DNA of 5,300 nt from Dehalococcoidia bacterium (GCA_012965485.1 DTSF01000042.1:1-5300); one strand, 5' to 3'. Positions 1 through 5,058 are shown, numbered from the stretch's first letter. Translations and numbers: made by a program. The notes: generated by a model not told the origin, from the sequence alone.

Positions 1-1
1 G

Positions 2-550
2 GTTTGGATATCTATGGTCCCACAAAACCCCAAACTTCCGGATGAGATCAGCATCGAAGATTTTGTGATGTTGGGACGAAATCCTCACCTTGGATTACTT
101 CAATGGGAATCAAAGGAAGATTTTAATATAGCACGCAAATCCATGTCTTTAACAGAAATAGATTATCTCTCCAGAAGAAAATTAGGGGAGATTTCAGGTG
201 GAGAAAGGCAACGTGCTATGTTGGCTCTTGCGATTACCCAACAGTCACCAATAATGCTGTTAGACGAACCGACTTCCAATTTAGATATTTATCATCAAAT
301 CAAAGTTATGGAACTCATAAAAAAAATACACGCGCTAAAATCTGGGTTCGGGGTCACTATTTTGGCTATACATGATCTAAATATCGCAGCTCAATTCAGC
401 GACAGAATCCTTCTATTCTCAAATGGATCTATCGCTGCAGATGGGCTGCCTAGAGAAGTATTAACAAAAAATAATATTGACTCCATATATGGGTCTGAAG
501 TGACAATAATCACTCACCCAGAGCATGGTACCCCCGTAATTCTTTCCTGA
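2..550 (+). CDS. ABC importer ATP-binding protein, FecE/BtuD-like (5' partial)
   Basis: Nucleotide-binding subunit of an ABC importer of the iron-siderophore/heme/cobalamin type; it would hydrolyse ATP on the cytoplasmic face of a permease dimer. The frame is open from base 2 (V-W-I-S before the first ATG at 14), and that ATG lies just before the Q-loop (VPQNP), so the true start and the Walker A motif lie upstream of the window. About 80 N-terminal residues are missing compared with the usual 255-270. Visible in order: Q-loop at about 14-28, signature ISGGERQR from 191, Walker B IMLLDEP at 251-271, D-loop SNLD directly after, and the switch histidine in AIHDLN at 371-373. All catalytic motifs that should be present are intact. 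The MLGRNPHLG segment after the Q-loop is typical of the FecE/HmuV/BtuD branch. Permease and binding-protein genes are not visible, so the substrate is unknown. It ends 10 bp from the convergent gene. Confidence 0.93.
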   Translation, partial: VWISMVPQNPKLPDEISIEDFVMLGRNPHLGLLQWESKEDFNIARKSMSLTEIDYLSRRKLGEISGGERQRAMLALAITQQSPIMLLDEPTSNLDIYHQIKVMELIKKIHALKSGFGVTILAIHDLNIAAQFSDRILLFSNGSIAADGLPREVLTKNNIDSIYGSEVTIITHPEHGTPVILS

Positions 551-560
551 AACAGATCTT

Positions 561-1091
561 CTACTCGAGAGTACCTTCTTTTTTGTATCGCTTGGCTTGA
601 TTGGAATAAATATCGGCAAGCTCCACCTGCAGATCTAAATGTTTTTGCTGAATTTCACCTCTAACTCTTCCAGGCATACCCACAACAATGGACCTCTCTG
701 GTATATCCATGTTCTCTAGCACCATAGTCCCCGACCCGACCACACTATTTTTCCCGATTATTACCCCGTCATTTATTATAGCCCCATTCCCGATGAGTGA
801 TTGATCTCCTATGTATTTCGCATGACACATAACTCTATGACCTACAGTCACGTAGTCGCCAATTTCGACGTCATCGTCCCCATGCACCACTGAATTATCT
901 TGAATATTTGTATACTTACCAATTCTTACCTTACCCATATCACCTCTTATAGCGGTTCCAGGCCAAATACTTGATCCTTCGCCTATCTCAACATCACCTA
1001 CAACATAAGCTGCTTCGCTAACAAAAGCGGTAGGGTGAACCAGTGGGGTTTTATCTTCAAGGGTTTTTATCAACATATCCTCCAATTTCAT
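561..1091 (-). CDS. Gamma carbonic anhydrase-like hexapeptide-repeat protein (YrdA/PaaY/CaiE type)
   Basis: Trimeric left-handed beta-helix protein of the gamma-class carbonic anhydrase family, which if active interconverts CO2 and bicarbonate in the cytoplasm at a metal held between subunits. Length (176 aa) is normal for the YrdA branch. The three expected metal ligands are His70 (VVHGD), His85 and His90 (VGHRVMCH). The family Arg49/Asp51 pair (IRGD) and Gln64-Asp65 are also kept. Hexapeptide repeats (VEIGEG, VRIGKY, VEIGDY, VIIGKN) run from about residue 30 to 125, followed by GMPGRVRG and a C-terminal helix. The acidic loop of the active archaeal Cam enzyme is absent, as in most YrdA-type proteins, so true anhydrase activity is uncertain. 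ATG at 1091 has no Shine-Dalgarno within reach; an AGGAGG lies 28 nt upstream (1127-1122). It is divergent from the TPR lipoprotein and not co-transcribed with the decarboxylase module, although that module releases CO2. Confidence 0.9.
   Translation of the reverse strand: MKLEDMLIKTLEDKTPLVHPTAFVSEAAYVVGDVEIGEGSSIWPGTAIRGDMGKVRIGKYTNIQDNSVVHGDDDVEIGDYVTVGHRVMCHAKYIGDQSLIGNGAIINDGVIIGKNSVVGSGTMVLENMDIPERSIVVGMPGRVRGEIQQKHLDLQVELADIYSNQAKRYKKEGTLE
562..584 (+). terminator. Weak candidate terminator after the ABC ATPase gene
   Basis: Shortly after the stop at 548-550 there is a short inverted repeat TACTC-GA-GAGTA (562-573; realistically a 4-bp stem with a 4-nt loop) followed by CCTTCTTTTTT (574-584). 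The T-rich tail suits a rho-independent terminator for the plus strand, but the stem is very weak. The site lies inside the 3' end of the convergent gene, so the T-run may simply be coding sequence (Lys-Lys-Glu on the other strand). Confidence 0.25.
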
Positions 1092-1127
1092 TGAGATGGT
1101 AGAATAGGAATCAGTTAACTTCCTCCT
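1088..1127 (-). promoter_or_regulatory. Strong Shine-Dalgarno with possible CTG-started leader ORF overlapping the next start
   Basis: On the minus strand a consensus AGGAGG (1127-1122) lies too far (28 nt) from ATG 1091 to serve it directly. Seven bases after it is a CTG (1114-1112) that opens an eight-codon frame, L-I-P-I-L-P-S-Q. Its TGA (1090-1088) overlaps the ATG as ATGA, the usual arrangement for translational coupling. This would explain how the gene is translated without its own ribosome site. CTG starts are rare, and the arrangement could be chance in a 57-bp divergent spacer. Confidence 0.3.
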
Positions 1128-1132
1128 ATACT
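1127..1132 (+). promoter_or_regulatory. Candidate -10 element for the TPR lipoprotein gene
   Basis: TATACT (five of six matches to TATAAT) ends 16 nt before ATG 1149. Transcription from it would start about 10 nt before the ATG, giving a very short leader. No Shine-Dalgarno precedes this ATG (the sequence is pyrimidine- and AT-rich), which fits a near-leaderless mRNA. No convincing -35 was found at the right spacing. Confidence 0.35.
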
Positions 1133-1148
1133 AAATTTTCTATTTCCT

Positions 1149-1742
1149 ATGTCATACAACGTGAACTTGATTTCATATTTCAGGCCCCTGCCATTGATTG
1201 CTGTGACAATTATAGTTTGCTCATTACTATCTTGTGATAATAACCCCGATAAGGCAACTCCACTCGTACCTACCGAAGAGCCCATGCTTACAAGCAATAA
1301 AACTTTCCAAGAAGCTGAAATCGCCCCGACCGTCACCCCGTCAAAACCTATATCAGCATCGCCAACTCCTGAAATAGAAGCCCTGTTTCTCTACAATCGC
1401 GGCCTTAATTTATTGAGATCAGAGCAGTTTATCGAATCTGTTAACGCCTTTTCCACCCTAATAAAAAGAATGCCTGATCTAGCCATCGCTTACAAATCTA
1501 GAGGTGCAGCTTATTACCATTTGGAGAGATACGAACTTGCTAAAACAGATTTCCAAAAAGCGTTAACGTTGGATGTAGACCTTGGAGGAACTCACCTATA
1601 CCTAGGTTTAATTCACAAAAAGGACGGAAATCTGGCGGAGGCAAAAAAAGAGTTGCAATTGGCTATTAATTTAATTCACCCGATCAGAGAAACAGAAGAA
1701 TTGCTAATTGCAGAATCAGCCTTGGCAAATCTAGGGCGATAA
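1149..1742 (+). CDS. TPR-repeat lipoprotein
   Basis: Predicted secreted, lipid-anchored protein of 197 aa with tetratricopeptide repeats, likely a protein-protein interaction scaffold at the cell envelope; the partner is unknown. The N-terminus has Arg12, a hydrophobic stretch (about 14-28) and a lipobox ending LLSC with Cys29 as the probable lipidation site. Residues 30-75 form a Pro/Thr/Ser-rich flexible linker. Three TPRs follow at about 78-110, 112-144 and 147-178, with the familiar pattern of small residues (for example YKSRGAAYYHLERYELAKTDFQKAL). The ATG at 1149 is chosen because it gives a complete signal peptide; no Shine-Dalgarno supports it. The gene stands alone on the plus strand, divergent from the carbonic anhydrase-like gene, and its stop is 22 bp from the convergent biotin-carrier stop. 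The fold is clear, but no specific function can be assigned. Confidence 0.85.
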   Translation: MSYNVNLISYFRPLPLIAVTIIVCSLLSCDNNPDKATPLVPTEEPMLTSNKTFQEAEIAPTVTPSKPISASPTPEIEALFLYNRGLNLLRSEQFIESVNAFSTLIKRMPDLAIAYKSRGAAYYHLERYELAKTDFQKALTLDVDLGGTHLYLGLIHKKDGNLAEAKKELQLAINLIHPIRETEELLIAESALANLGR

Positions 1743-1764
1743 TTAGAATCAATTCGGATAGTAT

Positions 1765-2163
1765 TTACCTAATCAGGAAAATTACGTCTCCGTCCAATAT
1801 TTGATCCCCTGGCGACACGCCTGTCCCCATAATAGTGCCAGCCATATCTGATTTAAGAGTCTGTTGCATCTTCATCGATTCCAACACACATATATCCTGG
1901 CCTTCAGACACGTCATCCCCAGTCTGTACCAGAATAGATATTATAATCCCAGGCATCGGGCTTTTGAATTCCTTGAAATCGTCCGTTCTCACTCCGACAG
2001 AGTCGGACATAGAACCGGAAACTTCCCCCATCGGCTCACTTGTTTTTTCTACATCTTCTAATTTCACCTCAAACCTTTCACCATCAACTAAAATAACTGC
2101 TGAGTCAGAGGAGATGCTGTCTACCTCAATCGTATACCATTTCTTTTCCACTCGAATTTTCAT
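1765..2163 (-). CDS. Biotin carboxyl carrier protein (biotinyl-lipoyl domain) of a Na+-pumping decarboxylase
   Basis: Carries carboxybiotin between a carboxyltransferase and the membrane decarboxylase/Na+ pump. In its 132 aa, residues 1-40 form a beta-rich leader (KIRVEKKWYTIEV, then a VDGERFEV segment). Residues 41-66 are a Ser/Glu/Asp-rich linker, and 67-132 are a biotinyl domain. The biotinylation site is ESMKMQ with Lys98 (codon 1872-1870), a common variant of EAMKM, and the family PMPG turn (69-72) and SPGD segment are present. Third gene of the minus-strand operon: ATG 2163 lies 3 nt after the beta-subunit stop (TAG 2169-2167), so the two are probably translationally coupled. A TGGTGG at 2177-2172, inside the last codons of the beta gene, can act as its ribosome site. 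A free-standing carrier argues for a methylmalonyl-CoA or glutaconyl-CoA decarboxylase layout (MmdC/GcdC-like) rather than a fused OadA, but the substrate is not shown. Confidence 0.92.
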   Translation of the reverse strand: MKIRVEKKWYTIEVDSISSDSAVILVDGERFEVKLEDVEKTSEPMGEVSGSMSDSVGVRTDDFKEFKSPMPGIIISILVQTGDDVSEGQDICVLESMKMQQTLKSDMAGTIMGTGVSPGDQILDGDVIFLIR

Positions 2164-2166
2164 TGA

Positions 2167-3327
2167 CTAAGCCACCAAAGATATAAAAACGCCTGCTATT
2201 ACAGCAGATCCAATCACCCCCGCCACGTTAGGACCCATGGCATGGGGCAACAAAAAATTATTCGGATTCGCTTCTTGGCCGATGTGATGTGAAATGCGTG
2301 CAGCCATTGGTACCGCTGAGACACCAGCTGAACCAATAAGAGGATTTATTTTTTCATTGAGAAATAAATTCATGATTTTCGCAAATAGTATCCCACCAAT
2401 GGTCCCACAAGAAAAAGCAACTAACCCAAGAATCAATATCACCATGGTCTGCCAGTCGAAGACTCTGTCGGCTGTGAGTTGGGTACCTACTGTAATCATT
2501 AGGAAAATTGTGGCGATATTCAAAATCTCATTAGATGCAGATTTTGTCAATCGGGGGACAGCTCCGCTCTCGCGAAACAAATTACCTATCATGAACATGG
2601 CAATCAATGGGGCAGATTTGGGGACCACCAATATTATCGCTATTAGAGCCACGTTAGGAAATATTAATTTTTCAAGCTTTGAAACCTCTCTGAGAGGTCG
2701 CATAACTATTTGCCGCTCTTTTTCCGTAGTGAACAGTTTCATTAATGGTGGTTGTATAAATGCAACGGCTGCCATGTAAGAATAAGCCATAACAGCCGTT
2801 ATACCTAATATCTCTGGTGCCAACCGTGCCGAAAGGAATATCGTTGTAGGACCGTCTGCTCCACCGATGATGCCGATAGAAGCAGCCTCCTCAATTCCAA
2901 AATCCATACCTAGAGATCCTGCCATTAAAGCTCCCCAAAATGCAACAAATATGCCTATTTGAGCGGCAGCACCCAAAAGTAAAGTTTTGGGATTTGCTAT
3001 TACCGGGCCAAAATCTGTCAGTGCGCCTATTCCGAGAAAAATAATAGGCGGCAATATATTCCAAAAAGATAATCCGTAATGAAAAAAGATACCGAATATC
3101 CCTGCCTCTTGATTCAAAGAATCTGAAGTTGGTGGTGTAATTAAACCGGTCAAAGGTAGATTCGCGGCTATTATTCCCAATCCTATTGGCAGGAGTTCAT
3201 ATGGTTCCCAGTCTTTTTTAATGGCGAGGTATATAAATATAATGCCAACAAAAATCATCACGACATCTCGCCACCCTAAATTGGCGAGGCCTGTTGTTCT
3301 TATAAAATCAAGAAGTTGTTCAATCAC
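2167..3327 (-). CDS. Na+-pumping decarboxylase beta subunit (OadB/GcdB/MmdB family)
   Basis: Integral membrane subunit that decarboxylates carboxybiotin and uses the free energy to export Na+. Length (386 aa) is that of the GcdB/MmdB forms. Very hydrophobic throughout, with many predicted membrane segments. Family signatures are intact: GALTDFGPVIANP (101-113), GIIGGADGPTTIF (152-164) including the conserved Asp158 of the Na+ site, the cytoplasmic KLFTTEKERQI loop (197-207), and the long C-terminal block NPLIGSAGVSAVPMAARISH followed by NFLLPHAMGPNVAGVIGSAV (328-376). Start is GTG at 3327-3325: an in-frame TGA 12 nt upstream of it (3342-3340) limits the choice, and TGGTG at 3339-3335 is a fitting ribosome site with 7-nt spacing. 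It follows the gamma gene by 30 nt and precedes the biotin carrier by 3 nt. OadB, GcdB and MmdB cannot be told apart from this sequence, so no gene symbol is given. Confidence 0.95.
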   Translation of the reverse strand: MIEQLLDFIRTTGLANLGWRDVVMIFVGIIFIYLAIKKDWEPYELLPIGLGIIAANLPLTGLITPPTSDSLNQEAGIFGIFFHYGLSFWNILPPIIFLGIGALTDFGPVIANPKTLLLGAAAQIGIFVAFWGALMAGSLGMDFGIEEAASIGIIGGADGPTTIFLSARLAPEILGITAVMAYSYMAAVAFIQPPLMKLFTTEKERQIVMRPLREVSKLEKLIFPNVALIAIILVVPKSAPLIAMFMIGNLFRESGAVPRLTKSASNEILNIATIFLMITVGTQLTADRVFDWQTMVILILGLVAFSCGTIGGILFAKIMNLFLNEKINPLIGSAGVSAVPMAARISHHIGQEANPNNFLLPHAMGPNVAGVIGSAVIAGVFISLVA

Positions 3328-3334
3328 TAATGTG

Positions 3335-3339
3335 CACCA
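3335..3339 (-). promoter_or_regulatory. Shine-Dalgarno for the beta-subunit GTG start
   Basis: TGGTG, 7 nt before GTG 3327. GGTG is part of the extended anti-SD complement (AAGGAGGTGATC), so it is a legitimate ribosome-binding core. The same pentamer precedes the other two genes of the operon at 8-9 nt. Confidence 0.5.
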
Positions 3340-3357
3340 TCAAATTGACCGGTTCTA

Positions 3358-3612
3358 TTATTTCACTTCGGAATCTATTTTAGGATCACGTCCTTTAGCA
3401 GCCAGAAAAGCAAAGGCAGCGGCGGCTGCCTTTGCTTTTCTGGCCAACTCCTGTTGTTGCTCTTCGCTAGGAGGTACGTAGGGAGGGTCTATTTTATTAG
3501 AAACGTATTTAGTCGCTAATATTGAGACAATCAATACTAAAAGGAGTATAAATGATGTGCCCATACCAATAACTGTTAGATAGGCACCTTGTGTTAGGAT
3601 CGATGAGTCGAT
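3358..3612 (-). CDS. Na+-pumping decarboxylase gamma subunit (OadG-like), probable non-canonical start
   Basis: Small single-span membrane subunit that helps assemble the decarboxylase and joins the beta subunit to the soluble parts. The first ATG is at 3564 (68 aa), but it falls inside the conserved family N-terminus: the frame upstream reads S-S-I-L-T-Q-G-A-Y-L-T-V-I-G-M-G, matching the GL-x-L-x-VIGMG pattern of OadG proteins, and is open to TAA at 3642-3640. No ATG, GTG, TTG or CTG occurs in that extension. I place the start at ATC 3612-3610 because TGGTG (3625-3621) lies 8 nt upstream, as at its operon partners. This gives 84 aa, normal for the family: membrane helix about 12-34, Pro-rich linker 43-48, then an Ala-rich helix (56-73) typical of OadG tails. 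A sequencing error or a real loss of the start codon is the alternative. Codons 57-71 are encoded by a perfect hairpin. First gene of the operon. Confidence 0.8.
   Translation of the reverse strand: MDSSILTQGAYLTVIGMGTSFILLLVLIVSILATKYVSNKIDPPYVPPSEEQQQELARKAKAAAAAFAFLAAKGRDPKIDSEVK
3401..3444. repeat. Perfect 20-bp inverted repeat (4-nt loop) within the gamma-subunit gene
   Basis: Bases 3401-3420 and 3425-3444 are exact reverse complements, separated by GGCG. The symmetry stops cleanly at both ends (3400 A against 3445 C). In the gamma-subunit mRNA this would form a 20-bp stem over codons 57-71, about 73 nt before the beta-subunit start. No U-run follows on either strand, so it is not a standard rho-independent terminator. 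Because of the symmetry both strands encode the same R-K-A-K-A5-F-A-F-L peptide across it. Confidence 0.93.
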
Positions 3613-3620
3613 GAGAATTA

Positions 3621-3625
3621 CACCA
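3621..3625 (-). promoter_or_regulatory. Shine-Dalgarno that decides the gamma-subunit start
   Basis: TGGTG on the minus strand, 8 nt before ATC 3612. No comparable site precedes ATG 3564: the bases before it read AACAGTTATTGGT, with only GGT directly against the ATG. The match to the TGGTG sites of the two downstream genes is the main reason for choosing the upstream start. Confidence 0.4.
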
Positions 3626-3632
3626 GTTATGC

Positions 3633-3658
3633 TAGGATTTTAGGACGTTAGGATTTTA
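3633..3658. repeat. Two direct copies of TAGGATTTTA at 16-nt spacing
   Basis: TAGGATTTTA occurs at 3633-3642 and exactly again at 3649-3658, with partial copies TTAGGAC at 3641 and TTAGGAT at 3594. On the minus strand each full copy reads TAAAATCCTA, so each supplies a -10-like TAAAAT. They sit between the predicted operon promoter and the gamma-subunit start. They may be tandem regulator sites, duplicated core promoters, or a small tandem duplication. Confidence 0.6.
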
Positions 3659-3681
3659 CACTATTATCAATATTTTGTCGG
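3653..3681 (-). promoter_or_regulatory. Predicted promoter of the decarboxylase operon
   Basis: On the minus strand CCGACA (3681-3676, four of six matches to TTGACA) and TAAAAT (3658-3653, five of six to TATAAT) are separated by exactly 17 nt. Transcription would begin near 3646, about 34 nt upstream of the preferred gamma-subunit start. The -35 lies inside a palindrome, so it is likely regulated. Confidence 0.5.
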
Positions 3682-3702
3682 AACCCGAACCGACATTACT
3701 AT
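3675..3702 (+). promoter_or_regulatory. Weak candidate promoter for the Yip1-family gene
   Basis: TTGTCG (3675-3680) and TACTAT (3697-3702), each four of six matches, are 16 nt apart. Transcription would start about 8 nt before ATG 3717. This would give a near-leaderless mRNA, in keeping with the lack of a Shine-Dalgarno before that ATG. Confidence 0.3.
3676..3695. promoter_or_regulatory. Palindromic operator candidate TGTCGG-N8-CCGACA
   Basis: A perfect 6-bp inverted repeat with an 8-bp centre (AACCCGAA), the size and geometry of a dimeric regulator site. It lies between the divergent decarboxylase operon and Yip1-family gene. Its left arm coincides with the -35 of the minus-strand promoter, and it overlaps the weak plus-strand -35 (TTGTCG, 3675-3680). 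A protein bound here could control both directions. No regulator gene is in the window. Confidence 0.45.
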
Positions 3703-3716
3703 AGCAAATACCATTT

Positions 3717-4262
3717 ATGATCGATAACCTCCTTAAAGCTGCCATCTTAAATAAACAAATTTATCCTGAGTTTAAAAACCGGCCAGAACTTGTCATACAA
3801 TCTCTGGGGACGGTGGCAATTACGGGCTTTTCAAGCGCAATATACCTGCATTACAAAGGTACCGTGATTAATCCAGAAAGCGATTTCGCTCGCCTTCAAA
3901 TGATGGCAGTGGCATTTTCCACTATTTTTGTTGGGCTGATGATGTGGTCATTCATCACCAACACGTTATGCGGACTTATGGGGGGAGACGCAGAGTTTAG
4001 AGATACTGTTCGTAGTACTGGCATAGCATATGGTCCGGGAGCTGGATTAATTTTAGCAACGATTCCTATAGTGGGAGATTACATACTATTAATAACTTTA
4101 GTGTGGTTATTAGTCGCGGTAACCGTCGGGGTAAAAACGACTCATAACATTACCCTTTTGAAAGCATTTTTCCCCTCGATGATAGGGTGGTTCATCGCAT
4201 GGATATTGCTTCCATGGTTGATGATTATAGGCCCATATTTCACGAATTCTATGGTGGATTAG
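3717..4262 (+). CDS. Yip1-domain family integral membrane protein
   Basis: Membrane protein of 181 aa; the bacterial members of this family have no settled function. The N-terminus MIDNLLKAAILNKQIYPEF matches the short amphipathic lead (ILRAARLD-x-x-LYEE style) that precedes the Yip1 domain in many bacterial proteins. Hydrophobic spans lie at about 27-46, 61-83, 103-119, 121-141 and 149-173. The core motif region is FRDTVRSTGIAYGPGAGLILATIPIVG (94-120) followed by WLLVAVTVGVKTTHNI, the conserved part of the domain. No enzymatic residues are evident. ATG 3717 is chosen because it begins the family N-terminus; it has no Shine-Dalgarno. It is divergent from the Na+-pump operon, sharing its regulatory region, and its TAG (4260-4262) overlaps the convergent TatD-family stop by 4 bp. 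Any link to the Na+ pump rests only on the shared spacer. Confidence 0.82.
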   Translation: MIDNLLKAAILNKQIYPEFKNRPELVIQSLGTVAITGFSSAIYLHYKGTVINPESDFARLQMMAVAFSTIFVGLMMWSFITNTLCGLMGGDAEFRDTVRSTGIAYGPGAGLILATIPIVGDYILLITLVWLLVAVTVGVKTTHNITLLKAFFPSMIGWFIAWILLPWLMIIGPYFTNSMVD

Positions 4263-5056
4263 GAATTAGAAACGAATTTCGTTACGATGTCCCATTGGCC
4301 TGATAGTAGTTTTTTAGTATTTTGAAATAGTGAGGCTTCCACCATACCTATATCCATATCTTTAAGCTCAGCAATTTTTTCCATAATTGGTCTTAGGTAA
4401 CGAGGCTCTGTCCAATTATCACGATTTTTTTTAAATGGTTGAGGGGCCGAATCCGTCTCAATAACTATGTTTTCTATCGGGATCTTAGCGACGACTTCTT
4501 GAAGATGGGGTAACCGAAATATTGGCCTGGCAATCGATATATAAAATCCCAAATCTATAACCTGCCGAGCCTCCTCTAATGAACCTTGAAAATAGTGCAT
4601 TATTCCACCTACTTCATAGCCCTTTTCTTCTTTCAAAACTCTAAAACAATCCTGATGAGCTTCTCGGCTGTGAAAGACGATAGGTAATTTTAGTGCCCTA
4701 GCGATACTAATTTGCTCTCTGAAGGCTGGAAATTGCCACGCCCTGTCAGGCATACCCTCCATATAATCTAATCCGATTTCACTCATCACTATAACCTTTG
4801 GTTCAGTTGAGGCTAATTCCGTTAATGTCTGATAGTCTTTCGTCGTCAGCGGTTTGGATATGTCCATTGGATGTACTCCCACCCCAGAAAAAAAGGGGTG
4901 GAATCTTCGTGACAGCTCAACACACCGAATAGAGGAATCGACCGTCGTACCTGCACATATGACGAACCCAACTCCCACATCGTGACCTCGGCCTAAAATA
5001 GCCTCAATCTCACTATCAGGAAAAGCATCTAAATGAACATGGGTGTCAATCAACAT
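4259..5056 (-). CDS. TatD-family metal-dependent hydrolase (putative deoxyribonuclease)
   Basis: TIM-barrel hydrolase of the TatD family; characterised members are metal-dependent 3'-5' exonucleases or DNases in the cytoplasm, but substrates differ among paralogues. Length (265 aa) is typical. All metal ligands are visible: His6 and His8 (DTHVHLD), Glu93 (SEIGLDY), His129 (VFHSREA), His154 (IMHYFQG) and Asp202 (IETDSAP). The segment FYISIARPIFRLPHLQEVV (171-189) departs from the usual YIS-FSG-x-VTF of E. coli TatD/YcfH, and QPFKKNRDNWTEPRYLRP (206-223) replaces the usual short PYRGKRNEP loop, so it belongs to a distinct branch. The ATG at 5056 starts the canonical MLIDTHVHLD; there is no Shine-Dalgarno, and a -10-like TATGAT ends 8 nt before it. 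Tail to tail with the Yip1-family gene, with stops overlapping, and divergent from the lipoprotein at 5163. No metG or rRNA methyltransferase neighbour is present. Confidence 0.92.
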   Translation of the reverse strand: MLIDTHVHLDAFPDSEIEAILGRGHDVGVGFVICAGTTVDSSIRCVELSRRFHPFFSGVGVHPMDISKPLTTKDYQTLTELASTEPKVIVMSEIGLDYMEGMPDRAWQFPAFREQISIARALKLPIVFHSREAHQDCFRVLKEEKGYEVGGIMHYFQGSLEEARQVIDLGFYISIARPIFRLPHLQEVVAKIPIENIVIETDSAPQPFKKNRDNWTEPRYLRPIMEKIAELKDMDIGMVEASLFQNTKKLLSGQWDIVTKFVSNS

Positions 5057-5058
5057 AT

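Noticed and set aside
1115..1336. Minus-strand frame of 73 codons
   Set aside because: It lies mostly antisense to the signal peptide and linker of the TPR lipoprotein, has no recognisable domain and no ribosome site; a shadow of the real gene.
1743..1764. Spacer between the convergent TPR and biotin-carrier stops, checked for a terminator
   Set aside because: Only a short GAAT-CA-ATTC symmetry, with no stable stem or T-run.
1835..2170. Plus-strand frames over the biotin-carrier gene (1835-2170 and 1864-2061)
   Set aside because: The opposite strand encodes a complete biotinyl domain with its ESMKM site; these antisense frames show no domain and no start signals.
2294..2779. Plus-strand frame of 161 codons
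   Set aside because: Antisense to the conserved beta-subunit sequence; its open length follows from the composition of a hydrophobic membrane gene on the other strand.
3401..3444. The 20-bp hairpin as a rho-independent terminator
   Set aside because: No T-run follows on either strand, and it lies inside a coding frame upstream of two more operon genes.
3221..3481. Plus-strand frame of 86 codons containing RKAKAAAAAFAFL
   Set aside because: It shares this peptide with the gamma subunit only because the perfect inverted repeat reads the same on both strands. The rest is antisense to the beta and gamma genes and resembles nothing.
4271..4283. AACGAA-T-TTCGTT palindrome near the convergent stops, considered as a terminator
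   Set aside because: The loop is too small, the stem is AT-rich and no T-run follows; it lies in the coding end of the TatD-family gene.
4851..4861. GGTTTGGATAT shared with bases 1-11
   Set aside because: An 11-base match between two unrelated coding regions in different frames and strands, with no extension; most likely chance.
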